A program made the translations under genes and the position numbers. The notes under the pieces are model-generated. The model did no database searches. It saw nothing but the letters and a program-made list of their open reading frames with translations, and had not been told where the DNA came from. DNA of 64,000 bases from contig NZ_CP029553.1 in assembly GCF_003173755.1 (NCBI RefSeq), positions 583,001 to 647,000 of the forward strand, in the 5' to 3' direction. The stretch comes from Methylobacterium terrae (lineage in GTDB: Bacteria > Pseudomonadota > Alphaproteobacteria > Rhizobiales > Beijerinckiaceae). Positions 51,022 to 63,208 of this stretch are shown here, piece after piece (position 1 is the stretch's first letter; every line of letters starts with the position of its first letter).

Positions 51022-52521
51022 CTACGCCTCACCATCGATGATCCGCGCGATGGCGTCGAGGAGGGAGGTATCCTCCCCGGCCATCCTGTCCATCCCGGCC
51101 ATGCGGGCGATCACGGTCGCGGCGACCCGCTCCTCGACGGTGCCCTCCGCGTAGGCGAACAGGATCGCGGCGCGCTCGCCGTCGCGGTGGCAGCGGCCCT
51201 CGATCTGGCTGAGCTGGATCGCGCTGTGGCGCATGTCGTGGACGATCAGGCTGCGCGGGCGCTCGCCGCCGGGCAGCTCGTTGCGATGGAGCGAGATCGA
51301 TTCGGTGACGGTGAACACCACCGCGTCGAGCTCGCCGCGCTGGAAGGCGGTTCGTACCGCCTCGTTCGCCTCCGGGTCTCGCGTGCCGTCGATGGTGCCG
51401 GCGCGCCAGCCGCGGCCGGTGAAGCCTTGCGCCAGGGCCGCGCCGGTCTCCAGGAAGGCCACCGAGACCGCGACCTGCTCGCCGGCCTCGAGCAGGTCCT
51501 CGGCGAGGTCGAGCGTGCCGGCGACGCGGATCAGGCTCGCCTTCTGGCGGAAGCGCAGGTCCGCAGCCCAGCCGGCGGCGCGCCGGTTCGAGCCCCCGGT
51601 CAGGCCCCATTCGCGGCGGAACTCGCGCCAGGTCGCGTCGTAGAGGCGCTTCGACGGCGCATCGAGGGCGGTGGGCGCCAGGTCCCGCTGCACCTCGGGC
51701 CAGCCGGCGATGTCGGCGGGCCGCCGCCGCAGCCCGATCGCGTTCGGCCCGCGATAGAGCAGGCGCGCCATCGTCTCCTCGTCGCGGGCGTTCGGCTCCC
51801 ACGACCAGTTCTGCCACCGCCCCTTGGCGCGGCCGATCTTGAGGTGCTGCATCAGGGCGCGGAAATCGGCGGTCGTCTCGACCGGGCGGCCGACGGCGTG
51901 GCCGAGCAGTGCGCCGAGATAGGACAATTCGTGCGGCGCCTGGCCGGCGGTGGCGCTGGCATAGAGCGTGAACGCCGCGGCCTCGGCCATCCGCCGGCAG
52001 GCCTGGCCCTGTTGCGAGTTCGGGTTGCGCAAGCGGTGGGCCTCGTCGAAGACTACGATCGGCCAGACGCGCTTCGGCTGGCCGAGCTTGGCGAGCTCGT
52101 TGTTCTTCGCCCGCACCGAGCGGCGGCCGCTCGCCGCCGGCAGGGCGAGGAGGGACTTGGTCCGCTCGTAGTTGATCAGCGTCACGTCCTTCGCGCCCAG
52201 ATCCGAGTCGCGGATCGTGCGCCGCCATTGCGGCATCGCCCCCTTGGGACAGACGATCAGCACCGCGCGCTCGGGCATCGCCGCGACGGCGCCCCAGACC
52301 GACAGCGTCTTGCCGAGCCCGGTCATGTCGCCGAGGAGGAAGCCCGGCCGGCCCGCCTCCCGCGCCGCCAGGATGGCGCGGATCGCCTCGGCCTGGTGCG
52401 GGCGGGGGATCAGGCGGGGCGGGGCGGGGAGCGAGGAGGGAGCGGGGGCGGGCATGGCGAGGGTGGACATGGCGACGGCGGATATGGCGCCCCTATGCCC
52501 GCGGGGCGGGGTGGGGCTCAA
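51022..52521 (-). CDS. SNF2/DEAD-like helicase, phage type
   Basis: Up to 499 residues; ATG 52470 (MSTLAMPAPAPSS) may be the true start. Walker A-like GFLLGDMTGLGKTLSVWGAV, motif II FDEAHRLRNPNSQQGQACRR, motif III TLYASATAGQAPHELS. The C-terminal helicase half has VFTVTESISLHRNELPGGER and IQLSQIEGRCHRDGERAAIL with the arginine finger region. The shape and size match helicases of tailed phages and gene transfer agent-like regions. No other phage gene is near. It moves along or remodels DNA using ATP by family. Confidence 0.85.
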   Translation of the reverse strand: MSPTPPRGHRGAISAVAMSTLAMPAPAPSSLPAPPRLIPRPHQAEAIRAILAAREAGRPGFLLGDMTGLGKTLSVWGAVAAMPERAVLIVCPKGAMPQWRRTIRDSDLGAKDVTLINYERTKSLLALPAASGRRSVRAKNNELAKLGQPKRVWPIVVFDEAHRLRNPNSQQGQACRRMAEAAAFTLYASATAGQAPHELSYLGALLGHAVGRPVETTADFRALMQHLKIGRAKGRWQNWSWEPNARDEETMARLLYRGPNAIGLRRRPADIAGWPEVQRDLAPTALDAPSKRLYDATWREFRREWGLTGGSNRRAAGWAADLRFRQKASLIRVAGTLDLAEDLLEAGEQVAVSVAFLETGAALAQGFTGRGWRAGTIDGTRDPEANEAVRTAFQRGELDAVVFTVTESISLHRNELPGGERPRSLIVHDMRHSAIQLSQIEGRCHRDGERAAILFAYAEGTVEERVAATVIARMAGMDRMAGEDTSLLDAIARIIDGEA

Positions 52522-52600
52522 GCCCGCGCTCCGGGCCGAAGCCCGGGAACGCGCCGCCGCGTCCGCGACCGGCAGCGTTCCTCTCCGTCCGGCTCCACCC

Positions 52601-52843
52601 CTAGCTCAGGCCGGTCGTCGGCGCCTGCCACGCGACGCCGGGGTGCTCGCGGACGTCGCCCGCCGTCGTGCCGGTATCGGACGTGCTGACCCAATCACCG
52701 GGCTCGGCGACCTCGACCACGTCGTCGTCCGGGTAGGCCGCTTCGAGGAACAGCTTCGCCTCGCCTTCGGCTGCCGCGCGCACCGTCACGAGCGGCCGGT
52801 CTCCCGACGGGCCGCGCACGCGTGCGATGAAGAGCTTCGTCAT
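52601..52843 (-). CDS. hypothetical protein, 80 residues
   Basis: MTKLFIARVRGPSGDRPLVT followed by VRAAAEGEAKLFLEAAYPDD and VVEVAEPGDWVSTSDTG. A small acidic alpha/beta protein; the pattern of strand, helix, strand suggests a compact fold. No signal peptide. First of four consecutive small minus-strand genes of hydrophilic proteins. Family not recognised. Confidence 0.65.
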   Translation of the reverse strand: MTKLFIARVRGPSGDRPLVTVRAAAEGEAKLFLEAAYPDDDVVEVAEPGDWVSTSDTGTTAGDVREHPGVAWQAPTTGLS

Positions 52844-52924
52844 CGTCGTCCTCGTGAGATGTCGAGCCGGCCGCGTCGCGGCCGGCCCAGGCGCGGAGGA
52901 TCCGGACGGCGCCGGAGCGCGCCG

Positions 52925-53101
52925 CTAACCCGTCCCCGGATCGGCCTCGACCGTCTGCCGGTCCCCCGCATTGGCGCCGGACGTGTTCGCCTCGCCGTCG
53001 CCGTCCTGCGGCACCGCCGCGACGCCCTTCAGGTCGTCGGCGGTGATCGTGTCGTCGCGGGCGGGCTTGCCGTCCCGGCCGTTCTTGCTCTGCTCCGCCA
53101 T
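52925..53101 (-). CDS. hypothetical hydrophilic protein, 58 residues
   Basis: MAEQSKNGRDGKPARDDTIT then ADDLKGVAAVPQDGDGEANT. Rich in Asp, Gly, Lys and Asn and without hydrophobic core, so probably disordered. GAGGAGAT lies upstream of ATG 53101. Part of a series of small, hydrophilin-like proteins. Confidence 0.6.
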   Translation of the reverse strand: MAEQSKNGRDGKPARDDTITADDLKGVAAVPQDGDGEANTSGANAGDRQTVEADPGTG

Positions 53102-53111
53102 CGTGATCTCC

Positions 53112-53405
53112 TCACCAATCGACCTTGCCGCCGGTCTTCTCGGTCCGGTACTCGCCGTCCGCGACCTTCTTGCCCGCATCGGGCCCCTGGGCTGCGACCT
53201 GGTCGGAATGGCCGCCGGAGCTGCCGCCGACGGAGACCGGCGGCCGGCCGGGCGTCCCGGCCGAGGACCATTCGCGCTTCAGCTCGGCCTCGTCGCGGCC
53301 GCCGCCCTCCTGCCGGGTGATCGCCTCCTGCTCGGGCGTCTGGTGGCCGCCGCCGGCGGCCGGCCCGCCCCGGCTGCCCACCACGTCGTCGGGTTTGCGC
53401 GTCAT
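53112..53405 (-). CDS. hypothetical hydrophilic protein, 97 residues
   Basis: MTRKPDDVVGSRGGPAAGGG then HQTPEQEAITRQEGGGRDEA and SVGGSSGGHSDQVAAQGPDA. Gly-, Gln-, Asp- and Glu-rich, no hydrophobic segment, likely disordered. It lies 10 bp upstream of the 58-residue gene and 4 bp from the 119-residue gene, so they look like one transcript. Such proteins often relate to desiccation or stress in this group (inference from composition only). Confidence 0.62.
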   Translation of the reverse strand: MTRKPDDVVGSRGGPAAGGGHQTPEQEAITRQEGGGRDEAELKREWSSAGTPGRPPVSVGGSSGGHSDQVAAQGPDAGKKVADGEYRTEKTGGKVDW

Positions 53406-53409
53406 CGCC

Positions 53410-53769
53410 TCACTCCCCCTCGTCCTTGCCGACCGCGGCGGTCGCCCGGTCGATCGCCTCCTTGGTGGCGGGGCTCTGGGTGGCCGGACCGCCGGTCGAA
53501 GGATCGCTGATCCGGCGAAGGTTCTCCGGCGGCGTCTCGTCCTCGGTGGCCTGGCTGCCGTCGGTGGCGCCGATCGAATCGAGCCGGTTGAAGTCCGAGG
53601 CGACGCGGGCGTCGCGGGCCTGGCCCATCGGGTCGTGGGCCATGTCGGCTTGCGTCCGCGGCGGCACGCCGACGTCGAGGGGCGAATCCTGGCCCATGTC
53701 CTGACCGTTGCGGTCGGTATAGGGGTCGAAGTCGCGCAGCGAGGGCCGCGCCTGATCCGTCTTCGCCAT
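53410..53769 (-). CDS. hypothetical hydrophilic protein, 119 residues
   Basis: MAKTDQARPSLRDFDPYTDR then NGQDMGQDSPLDVGVPPRTQ and FNRLDSIGATDGSQATEDET. Highly polar, Asp- and Gln-rich, no signal peptide. GGAGAGAC precedes ATG 53769. It opens the run of four small genes. Family not recognised. Confidence 0.62.
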   Translation of the reverse strand: MAKTDQARPSLRDFDPYTDRNGQDMGQDSPLDVGVPPRTQADMAHDPMGQARDARVASDFNRLDSIGATDGSQATEDETPPENLRRISDPSTGGPATQSPATKEAIDRATAAVGKDEGE

Positions 53770-53933
53770 CGGGGTCTCTCCTGTCGCGGCCATTTCGCGC
53801 GTGCGGAGGACAACACCGGCGGCGGTATGAGGTTTCCGCGGGTCAGCTCCGCCCAAGGACCCGTATCCCCGCCCCGTGACAACCGCCGCGCTTGCTGGCA
53901 GGACGGCGCCAAATCCACGGAGATCGTTCACCC

Positions 53934-54536
53934 GTGACAACATCCGCCAATTCCCGCACCGCCGACCATCCGATCGACGCACTGTTCCTCGAGCGCTGGT
54001 CGCCCCGCGCCTTCACCGGCGAGGCGGTGCCGCTGCCCGCGCTGATGACGATGATCGAGGCGGCGCGCTGGGCGCCCTCGGGCTACAACTCGCAGCCCTG
54101 GCGCTTCCTCTACGCCCTTCGCGACACGCCGGCCTGGGAGACGCTGTTCGGGCTGCTCGTGCCGTTCAACCAGGGCTGGGTGAAGAGCGCCGGGGCGCTG
54201 GTGTTCATCGCCTCGAACGGGATGATGAACACCAAGGACGGCCTGAAACCCTCCTACAGCGCGTCCTTCGATGCCGGCACGGCCTCGGCCCTGTTCCAGC
54301 TCCAGGCGGTCAAGTCGGGCTGGCATGCCCACGGCATGACCGGCTTCGACCACGAGGGCGCGCCCGCCGCGCTGAACCTGCCGCCGCACCATCGGATCGA
54401 GGCCGCTTTCGCGGTCGGCCGCAAGGCGGATCCCGCGACCCTGCCGGAGGAGACCCGCGCCCGCGAGACCCCGAACGGCCGCCACCCCCTGCCCGATTTC
54501 ACGTTCGAGGGCGGTTTCCCGCCGCGCGAGGCGTGA
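53934..54536 (+). CDS. nitroreductase family protein
   Basis: 200 residues from GTG 53934. FMN-binding nitroreductase pattern: LERWSPRAFTGEAVPLPALM with the RWSPRAF N-terminal signature, and ARWAPSGYNSQPWRFLYALR. C-terminal HGMTGFDHEGAPAALNLPPH and AFAVGRKADPATLPEE. Reduces nitro compounds, quinones or flavins with NAD(P)H; substrate unknown. Its TGA overlaps the GTG of the acyl-CoA ligase gene (GTGA), so both are coupled. Confidence 0.9.
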   Translation: MTTSANSRTADHPIDALFLERWSPRAFTGEAVPLPALMTMIEAARWAPSGYNSQPWRFLYALRDTPAWETLFGLLVPFNQGWVKSAGALVFIASNGMMNTKDGLKPSYSASFDAGTASALFQLQAVKSGWHAHGMTGFDHEGAPAALNLPPHHRIEAAFAVGRKADPATLPEETRARETPNGRHPLPDFTFEGGFPPREA

Positions 54537-56146
54537 TCCCGACCTCCTACGACGCTTGGCGCTCCGGATTCCAATGGCGGATCCCGGAGCGCTACAACAT
54601 CGCGGTCGACGTCTGCGACCGCTGGGCCGCGGCCGACCCGGACCGCACCGCGATCCTCGACGTGAGCCCGGGCGGCCGGGTGGAGACCTGGAGCTTCGCC
54701 GCCTTGCGCGAGGCGTCGAACCGCTTTGCCAACGCCCTGCGGGCCCACGGTGTGCAGGCCGGCGACCGGGTGGCGGTGCTCCTGCCGCAATCCCCCGCCG
54801 TGGTGGTGGCCCACCTCGCGATCTACAAGCTCGGGGCCGTGGCGCTGCCGCTCGCGGTGGTGTTCGGGCCCGAGGGCCTGCTCCACCGCCTCTCCGATGC
54901 CGGCGCGAGGGCCGTCGTGACCCATGCCGGCGGCGTCGCCAAGCTCGCCCCCTTGCGCGACGCGCTGCCGGACCTCGCCCTCGTGGTCTCGACCGACGGG
55001 GCGGGCGACGGGGCGCTCGGCTACGCCGATCTCCTGGCCGCGGCCTCGCCCGACCTCGTCCCGGTCGACACGCGGGCCGACGACCCGGCCCTGATGATCT
55101 ACACCTCCGGCACCACAGGCCCGCCGAAGGGGGCGCTGCACGGCCACCGGGTGCTGCTCGGCCACCTGCCGGGCTTTTCCATGATGCACGAGTTCATGCC
55201 GAAGGCCGGCGACCGGATGTGGACCCCGGCCGACTGGGCCTGGGCCGGCGGCCTCCTCAACGCGCTCCTGCCGAGCCTGCATCACGGCGTCGCCGTGGTG
55301 GCGCGCAAGGCGGAGAAATTCGAGCCCGAGGAGGCGTTCCGGCTGATGGCCGACCTCTCCGTCGCCAACGCCTTCGTGCCGCCGACCGCGCTCAGGATGC
55401 TGCGCACCGTCGAGGACCCGCGCCGGCGCTTCGACCTGCGGCGCTTGCGCACCCTGGCCTCGGCCGGGGAGATGCTGGGGCCGGAGACGTTCCACTGGGC
55501 GACGGGAGCGCTCGGGCTCACCATCAACGAGGCCTACGGCCAGACCGAGTGCAATCTGGTTCTGGCCTCCTGCGCTGCCTTGGGCGTGGCGCGGGCGGGG
55601 TCCACCGGCCGGCCGGTGCCCGGCCACCGGGTCGCGGTGATCCGCCCGGACGGCAGCCCGGCGGCCCCCGACGAGACCGGCCAGATCGCCGTCGCCCGGC
55701 CCGACCCGGTGATGTTCCTGCGCTACTGGAACGACCCCGAGGCGACGACGAGGAAGTTCCTCGGCGACTGGATGACCACCGGCGACCAGGGCCGGGTCGA
55801 TGCCGACGGCTACGTCCACTTCGTCGGGCGCGACGACGACGTCATCACCTCCGCGGGTTACCGGATCGGCCCCGGCGAGATCGAGGATTGCCTCTTGCGC
55901 CATCCGGCGGTGGCCCTGGCCGCCGCGGTGGGCAAGCCCGATCCCGTCCGCACCGAGATCGTCAAGGCCTTCGTGGTCCTGCGCCCGGGGCACAGCCCCT
56001 CCGAGACCCTCGCCGCCGAGATCCAGGCCTTCGTGCGCACCCGCCTCTCGGCCCACGAATACCCACGCGAGATCGCGTTCCGGTCGAGCCTGCCGCTCAC
56101 CACCACCGGCAAGATCATCCGCCGGGTTCTGCGCGACGAGGCGTGA
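54533..56146 (+). CDS. acyl-/aryl-CoA ligase (AMP-dependent synthetase)
   Basis: 537 residues. ANL superfamily motifs in order: ATP-binding P-loop DPALMIYTSGTTGPPKGALH, TINEAYGQTECNLVLASCAA, WMTTGDQGRVDADGYVHFVG and the C-terminal Lys region RSSLPLTTTGKIIRRVLRDE. The N-terminus YDAWRSGFQWRIPERYNIAV resembles medium-chain and benzoate-type ligases. It forms acyl-CoA from a carboxylate, ATP and CoA. Coupled by GTGA to the nitroreductase, which suggests a shared catabolic step on an aromatic or unsaturated acid (inference). Confidence 0.92.
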   Translation: MIPTSYDAWRSGFQWRIPERYNIAVDVCDRWAAADPDRTAILDVSPGGRVETWSFAALREASNRFANALRAHGVQAGDRVAVLLPQSPAVVVAHLAIYKLGAVALPLAVVFGPEGLLHRLSDAGARAVVTHAGGVAKLAPLRDALPDLALVVSTDGAGDGALGYADLLAAASPDLVPVDTRADDPALMIYTSGTTGPPKGALHGHRVLLGHLPGFSMMHEFMPKAGDRMWTPADWAWAGGLLNALLPSLHHGVAVVARKAEKFEPEEAFRLMADLSVANAFVPPTALRMLRTVEDPRRRFDLRRLRTLASAGEMLGPETFHWATGALGLTINEAYGQTECNLVLASCAALGVARAGSTGRPVPGHRVAVIRPDGSPAAPDETGQIAVARPDPVMFLRYWNDPEATTRKFLGDWMTTGDQGRVDADGYVHFVGRDDDVITSAGYRIGPGEIEDCLLRHPAVALAAAVGKPDPVRTEIVKAFVVLRPGHSPSETLAAEIQAFVRTRLSAHEYPREIAFRSSLPLTTTGKIIRRVLRDEA

Positions 56147-56327
56147 GGATCGGGGCGGGATCCTCGCCGCGATCTCGAAATATCGTCGTGCACCACTCGT
56201 TTGATGGCGAGATAGTCGCAAGTCCGTGAGAATTCCGGACGGTTTCGCCCGGACAGGCCTCAGTTAGACCTGGGAGACGAGATTTTCCGCAGATATGCAT
56301 TAAGGGAATGACGGCTAAGAAGCCGAC

Positions 56328-57716
56328 ATGCCCCTTGGTCATATCTTCGCTTGCACCGCCGCAGCACTGCGTCAAGTCCGGTCTCGCGCTTCGATAGCCG
56401 TGCCGGACCGGCCGAGCCTGCTCCTCCTCGTCGGCGGCCTCGTGCTGCCGAACGCCCTCGCGCTCGTCGCCGGCACCGTCGCGGGCGTGCCGGCGCGCAC
56501 GAGCACCATCGCGCTCTACGCCGCGCTCGCGCTGCTCGCCGGGCGGCTGCCGGGCTGGGGCCTCGCCCTCCTCGGTCTAGTGGTGGTGGCGCTCGACCTC
56601 CTGCTCGTCGTGGGCCGCCTGTTCTTCCTCGATCTCGGCGCATTGCTGCGCCTGATCGACGTCGGCGTGCTGGTGCCGCTCCTGACGACGCCCGCCTACG
56701 CCGCCTGCGCCCTCGCGGTCGCCGCCGCCACGGTCGCCTACCTGGCCTTCCTGGTGCGCGCGGGCCCGGCGATGCGCCGGGGCAGCCGCCCGGTCTTCAC
56801 GGCCGCCGCCGCCGCGCTGTTGGCCGGCGACCTCCTGGTCAACGGCTCCGCCGCCCACGATTTCGGCCTCCTGGCCAGTGCCGGCCAGGCGTTCGAGTCG
56901 GGCGGCACCGGATCGGGGTTCGAAGCCGTGCCGGGCCGGCGGCAGCCGCCTCCCCGCGCCCTCCTGGTGATGGTCGAGAGCCTGGGCGTCCTGCGCGATC
57001 CGGTCGAGCGCGCGGTCCTGACCGCGCCGTTCGACGATCCGGCCCTGCGCCGCCTCTACGCGGTCGCGACCGGCACGAGCCCCTTCTTCGGCAGCACCGC
57101 CGCCGGCGAGATGCGCGAATTGTGCGGCACCTACCGCCCGTACTGGCGCTTCTTCGCCGAGGAGGATCCGGTCTGCCTGCCCGACCGCTTCGCCGCCCGC
57201 GGCTACCGGACCGTCGCGGTGCACGGCTTCCACGCCGGCTTCTACGACCGCGACCAGTGGTACCCCCTGGCCGGCTTCCAGCGCAGCCTGTTCGGCGAGA
57301 CCCTGGGGCCCCGGTTCGACCGCCGCTGCGACGGGCCGTTCCCGGGGCCCTGCGACACCGACCTGGCGCAGGTGGTCGAGGCCGAGATGGCGGCGGACGG
57401 GCCCTCGTTCGTCTACTGGCTCACCCTGAACTCGCACGTCCCGGTCGCGGCGGGCCGCGGGACGCCGCGGCAGGATTGCGGACGCCCGGGCAGTCGCTTC
57501 GCCGACCCGGAGGTCTGCGCCATGGTGGAGGTGTGGCAGGACGTGTTCGCGGCGGTCGCGCGAATCGCGCTGGCCCATCCGGGAACCGAGATCCTGCTCG
57601 TCGGCGACCACGCCCCGCCGCTGTGGCGCCGCGCGGCCCGCGACGCGTTCGAGCCGGGCCGGGTGCCGTGGATCCGGCTCTCGCCGCTCCCGGTCGCCGC
57701 CGCCGCCCTGCCGTGA
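56328..57716 (+). CDS. membrane-anchored sulfatase-fold protein (phosphoethanolamine-transferase-like)
   Basis: Up to 462 residues; GTG 56400 (VPDRPSLLLLVGGLV) may be the true start. Five hydrophobic segments fill residues about 28-190. The C-terminal domain resembles the alkaline phosphatase/sulfatase superfamily: RALLVMVESLGVL (metal-binding acidic residue), TGTSPFFGSTAAGEMRELCG with the nucleophile Thr/Ser region, and EILLVGDHAPPLW with the metal-binding Asp-His. Family members move phosphoethanolamine or glycerol-phosphate onto envelope molecules. A perfect 14-bp hairpin follows. Confidence 0.85.
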   Translation: MPLGHIFACTAAALRQVRSRASIAVPDRPSLLLLVGGLVLPNALALVAGTVAGVPARTSTIALYAALALLAGRLPGWGLALLGLVVVALDLLLVVGRLFFLDLGALLRLIDVGVLVPLLTTPAYAACALAVAAATVAYLAFLVRAGPAMRRGSRPVFTAAAAALLAGDLLVNGSAAHDFGLLASAGQAFESGGTGSGFEAVPGRRQPPPRALLVMVESLGVLRDPVERAVLTAPFDDPALRRLYAVATGTSPFFGSTAAGEMRELCGTYRPYWRFFAEEDPVCLPDRFAARGYRTVAVHGFHAGFYDRDQWYPLAGFQRSLFGETLGPRFDRRCDGPFPGPCDTDLAQVVEAEMAADGPSFVYWLTLNSHVPVAAGRGTPRQDCGRPGSRFADPEVCAMVEVWQDVFAAVARIALAHPGTEILLVGDHAPPLWRRAARDAFEPGRVPWIRLSPLPVAAAALP

Positions 57717-57720
57717 ACGC

Positions 57721-57760
57721 GAAGGGGGCGGCGGAGCCCTTCGGTCCCGCCGCCCCCTTC
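57721..57760. terminator. strong bidirectional terminator hairpin
   Basis: A perfect 14-bp stem GAAGGGGGCGGCGG / CCGCCGCCCCCTTC (57721-57734 with 57747-57760) around a 12-base loop, between the converging sulfatase-fold gene and atpC. Likely ends both transcripts. Confidence 0.8.
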
Positions 57761-57789
57761 GAGAACGTTCGTCGCCGGGCGAACGGCGA

Positions 57790-58191
57790 TCAGAAGCTCA
57801 GCGCCACCTTGGCCTCGCGCAGCTGCGCGATCTGGCCTTCGAGCTCGAGCTTGCGGTCGTAATCGTCGGTGGCGTCGTAGAGGAGTTCCGCCGCCGCGAT
57901 GTCGGCGTCGATGATCGCCGGGGTCAGCTCCTCGAGCGGGGTCGCGCGCTCGGCGATCACGGTCAGCGAGGTGGCGTTGATCTCGGCGAAGCCGCCGCGC
58001 ACCAGCACACGCTTGCCGTGCTGCGGGCTCTCGGTGATGACCAGCATGCCGGTCTTGAGGGTGGTGAGCACGGGCGCGTGCCCGGGCAGCACCGTCATCT
58101 CGCCCTCGGAGCCCGGAAGCTGCACGGCATCGACCGCGCCCGAATACAGGATCCGCTCGGGGCCGACGAGGTCGAACTGGAAGGTGGCCAT
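57790..58191 (-). CDS. atpC: ATP synthase F1 subunit epsilon
   Basis: 133 residues. N-terminal beta-sandwich: FQFDLVGPERILYSGAVDAV, LPGSEGEMTVLPGHAPVLTT and VLVRGGFAEINATSLTVIAE. C-terminal helices: IDADIAAAELLYDATDDYDR. It couples the rotor of F1 to Fo and restrains ATP hydrolysis. Last gene of the F1 operon, 79 bp after atpD, with a terminator-like hairpin in that gap. Confidence 0.96.
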   Translation of the reverse strand: MATFQFDLVGPERILYSGAVDAVQLPGSEGEMTVLPGHAPVLTTLKTGMLVITESPQHGKRVLVRGGFAEINATSLTVIAERATPLEELTPAIIDADIAAAELLYDATDDYDRKLELEGQIAQLREAKVALSF

Positions 58192-58230
58192 GGGGTAGGA
58201 TCGTTTCCGGTTTCGTCAGACGCGCGAAAA

Positions 58231-58252
58231 GGCCCGGCCTTGCGGCCGGGCC
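58231..58252 (-). terminator. hairpin with T tract between atpD and atpC
   Basis: On the minus strand a perfect 9-bp stem GGCCCGGCC-GCAA-GGCCGGGCC is followed by TTTTCGCG, the form of a rho-independent terminator, inside the operon. It could lower atpC transcription or stabilise atpD mRNA 3' ends. Confidence 0.65.
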
Positions 58253-58270
58253 CGTTGTTGACGCTGCCGA

Positions 58271-60641
<2,371 letters not shown>

Positions 60642-60671
60642 CGGAGGGTCCTTTGGTGTCGAGCCGGGGGC

Positions 60672-62201
<1,530 letters not shown>

Positions 62202-62263
62202 CTGGACCTTCCCTCGTTCGTTCTGTCGGGCGTTGTTCTGGGTCGGCGGGTGCGTCGGGGCCC

Positions 62264-62836
62264 TTAGCGGGCGCCCTGCATCGCCAGGCGGATGCTGTTG
62301 AGCTTGGTGCGCAAGGAGGCGTCGACCATGCGCGAGCCGAGCTTGACGACGATGCCGCCGATCAGGCTCGGGTCGATGCGCAGGTCGAGGTCGACCTCCG
62401 CCTTCGCGACGTCCTTCAGGGACGCCTTGATGTCCTGGAGCACCGCGTCGGAGGGCTTCTCGGCGAGCCGCACCTCGGCGCGCACGATGCCCTTCGATTC
62501 GCGCACCAGCTCGCGGTAGGCGCGGATCATGTCCGGCAGGGCGAAGAGGCGGCGGTTGGCGGCCGACAGCCGGATGAAGTTGGCGGCGAGCCCCCCGATG
62601 CCGGACTTGGCGAGCACCGCCTCGATCGCCTTGACCTGGTCCTCGGCCGAGAAGGCCGGGCTGCGCACGAGGCGCCGCAGGTCGGCGCTCTCGGTCAGCA
62701 GGGCGTCGAACCGGTCGAGCCCCTCGGCCACCGCGTCGACGGCCCGCTCGTCGCGGGCGAGCTCGAACAACGCCGAGGCGTACCGCCCGGCGACGCCCGC
62801 CAGGGGAGAACCCGATTCCGATGCGTTCTGAGCCAC
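62264..62836 (-). CDS. atpH: ATP synthase F1 subunit delta
   Basis: 190 residues from GTG 62836, with GAAGAGAGAG upstream. OSCP/delta family: [20 protein letters not shown] at the N-terminus, [20 protein letters not shown], and C-terminal [20 protein letters not shown] with [20 protein letters not shown]. It holds F1 to the peripheral stalk. First gene of the operon; longer starts up to 62986 give low-complexity leaders. The Fo genes are not in the window, as usual in Alphaproteobacteria. Confidence 0.96.
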   Translation of the reverse strand: MAQNASESGSPLAGVAGRYASALFELARDERAVDAVAEGLDRFDALLTESADLRRLVRSPAFSAEDQVKAIEAVLAKSGIGGLAANFIRLSAANRRLFALPDMIRAYRELVRESKGIVRAEVRLAEKPSDAVLQDIKASLKDVAKAEVDLDLRIDPSLIGGIVVKLGSRMVDASLRTKLNSIRLAMQGAR

Positions 62837-63208
62837 CAGCGCTCTCTCTTCATGTCCTGGCCCGACGGGTCCGGCCGATCGCGCCGGTCTGGAGTTGAGC
62901 GGCGGTGGCGCGCGGCCCGTCGATGATGGGAAAGGCTCCGGCGCGAGAAGACAGCCCCCTCCCCCGGCGCGGCGCCGGCCTAGCATGGGTTTTTAAGGGG
63001 CGCAAGGCGAGCGCGGGCGCGCCAATCGCGAGGCGGGCCCTGAGTTTAATCCGTTCGGGCGGCGTCCGGCGCCACCCCTTCGACGATGGTCGGATCGCGC
63101 CGGATGCGGCCCCCGCCCCCGGCTTCGGGCCGGGCGCGACGAAAGCGCGAAAATTTCGCCGCGGTTTCCGGACGATGTCCGGGCGGTGACGGCAGGGGTG
63201 ACTTCCCG
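62837..63208. other. region upstream of the ATP synthase operon
   Basis: A gap of 372 bp between the DsbA-like gene and atpH, both on the minus strand. It must hold the operon promoter. The only AT-rich point is at about 62985-63000 (minus strand CCCCTTAAAAACCCATGCTA), a reasonable place for a start site. The rest is GC-rich with no gene seen. Confidence 0.4.

Noticed and set aside
62837..62986. Longer start for the delta subunit
   Set aside because: The extra 50 residues are Pro/Arg/Gly-rich and unlike the family; GTG 62836 with a good ribosome-binding site fits.
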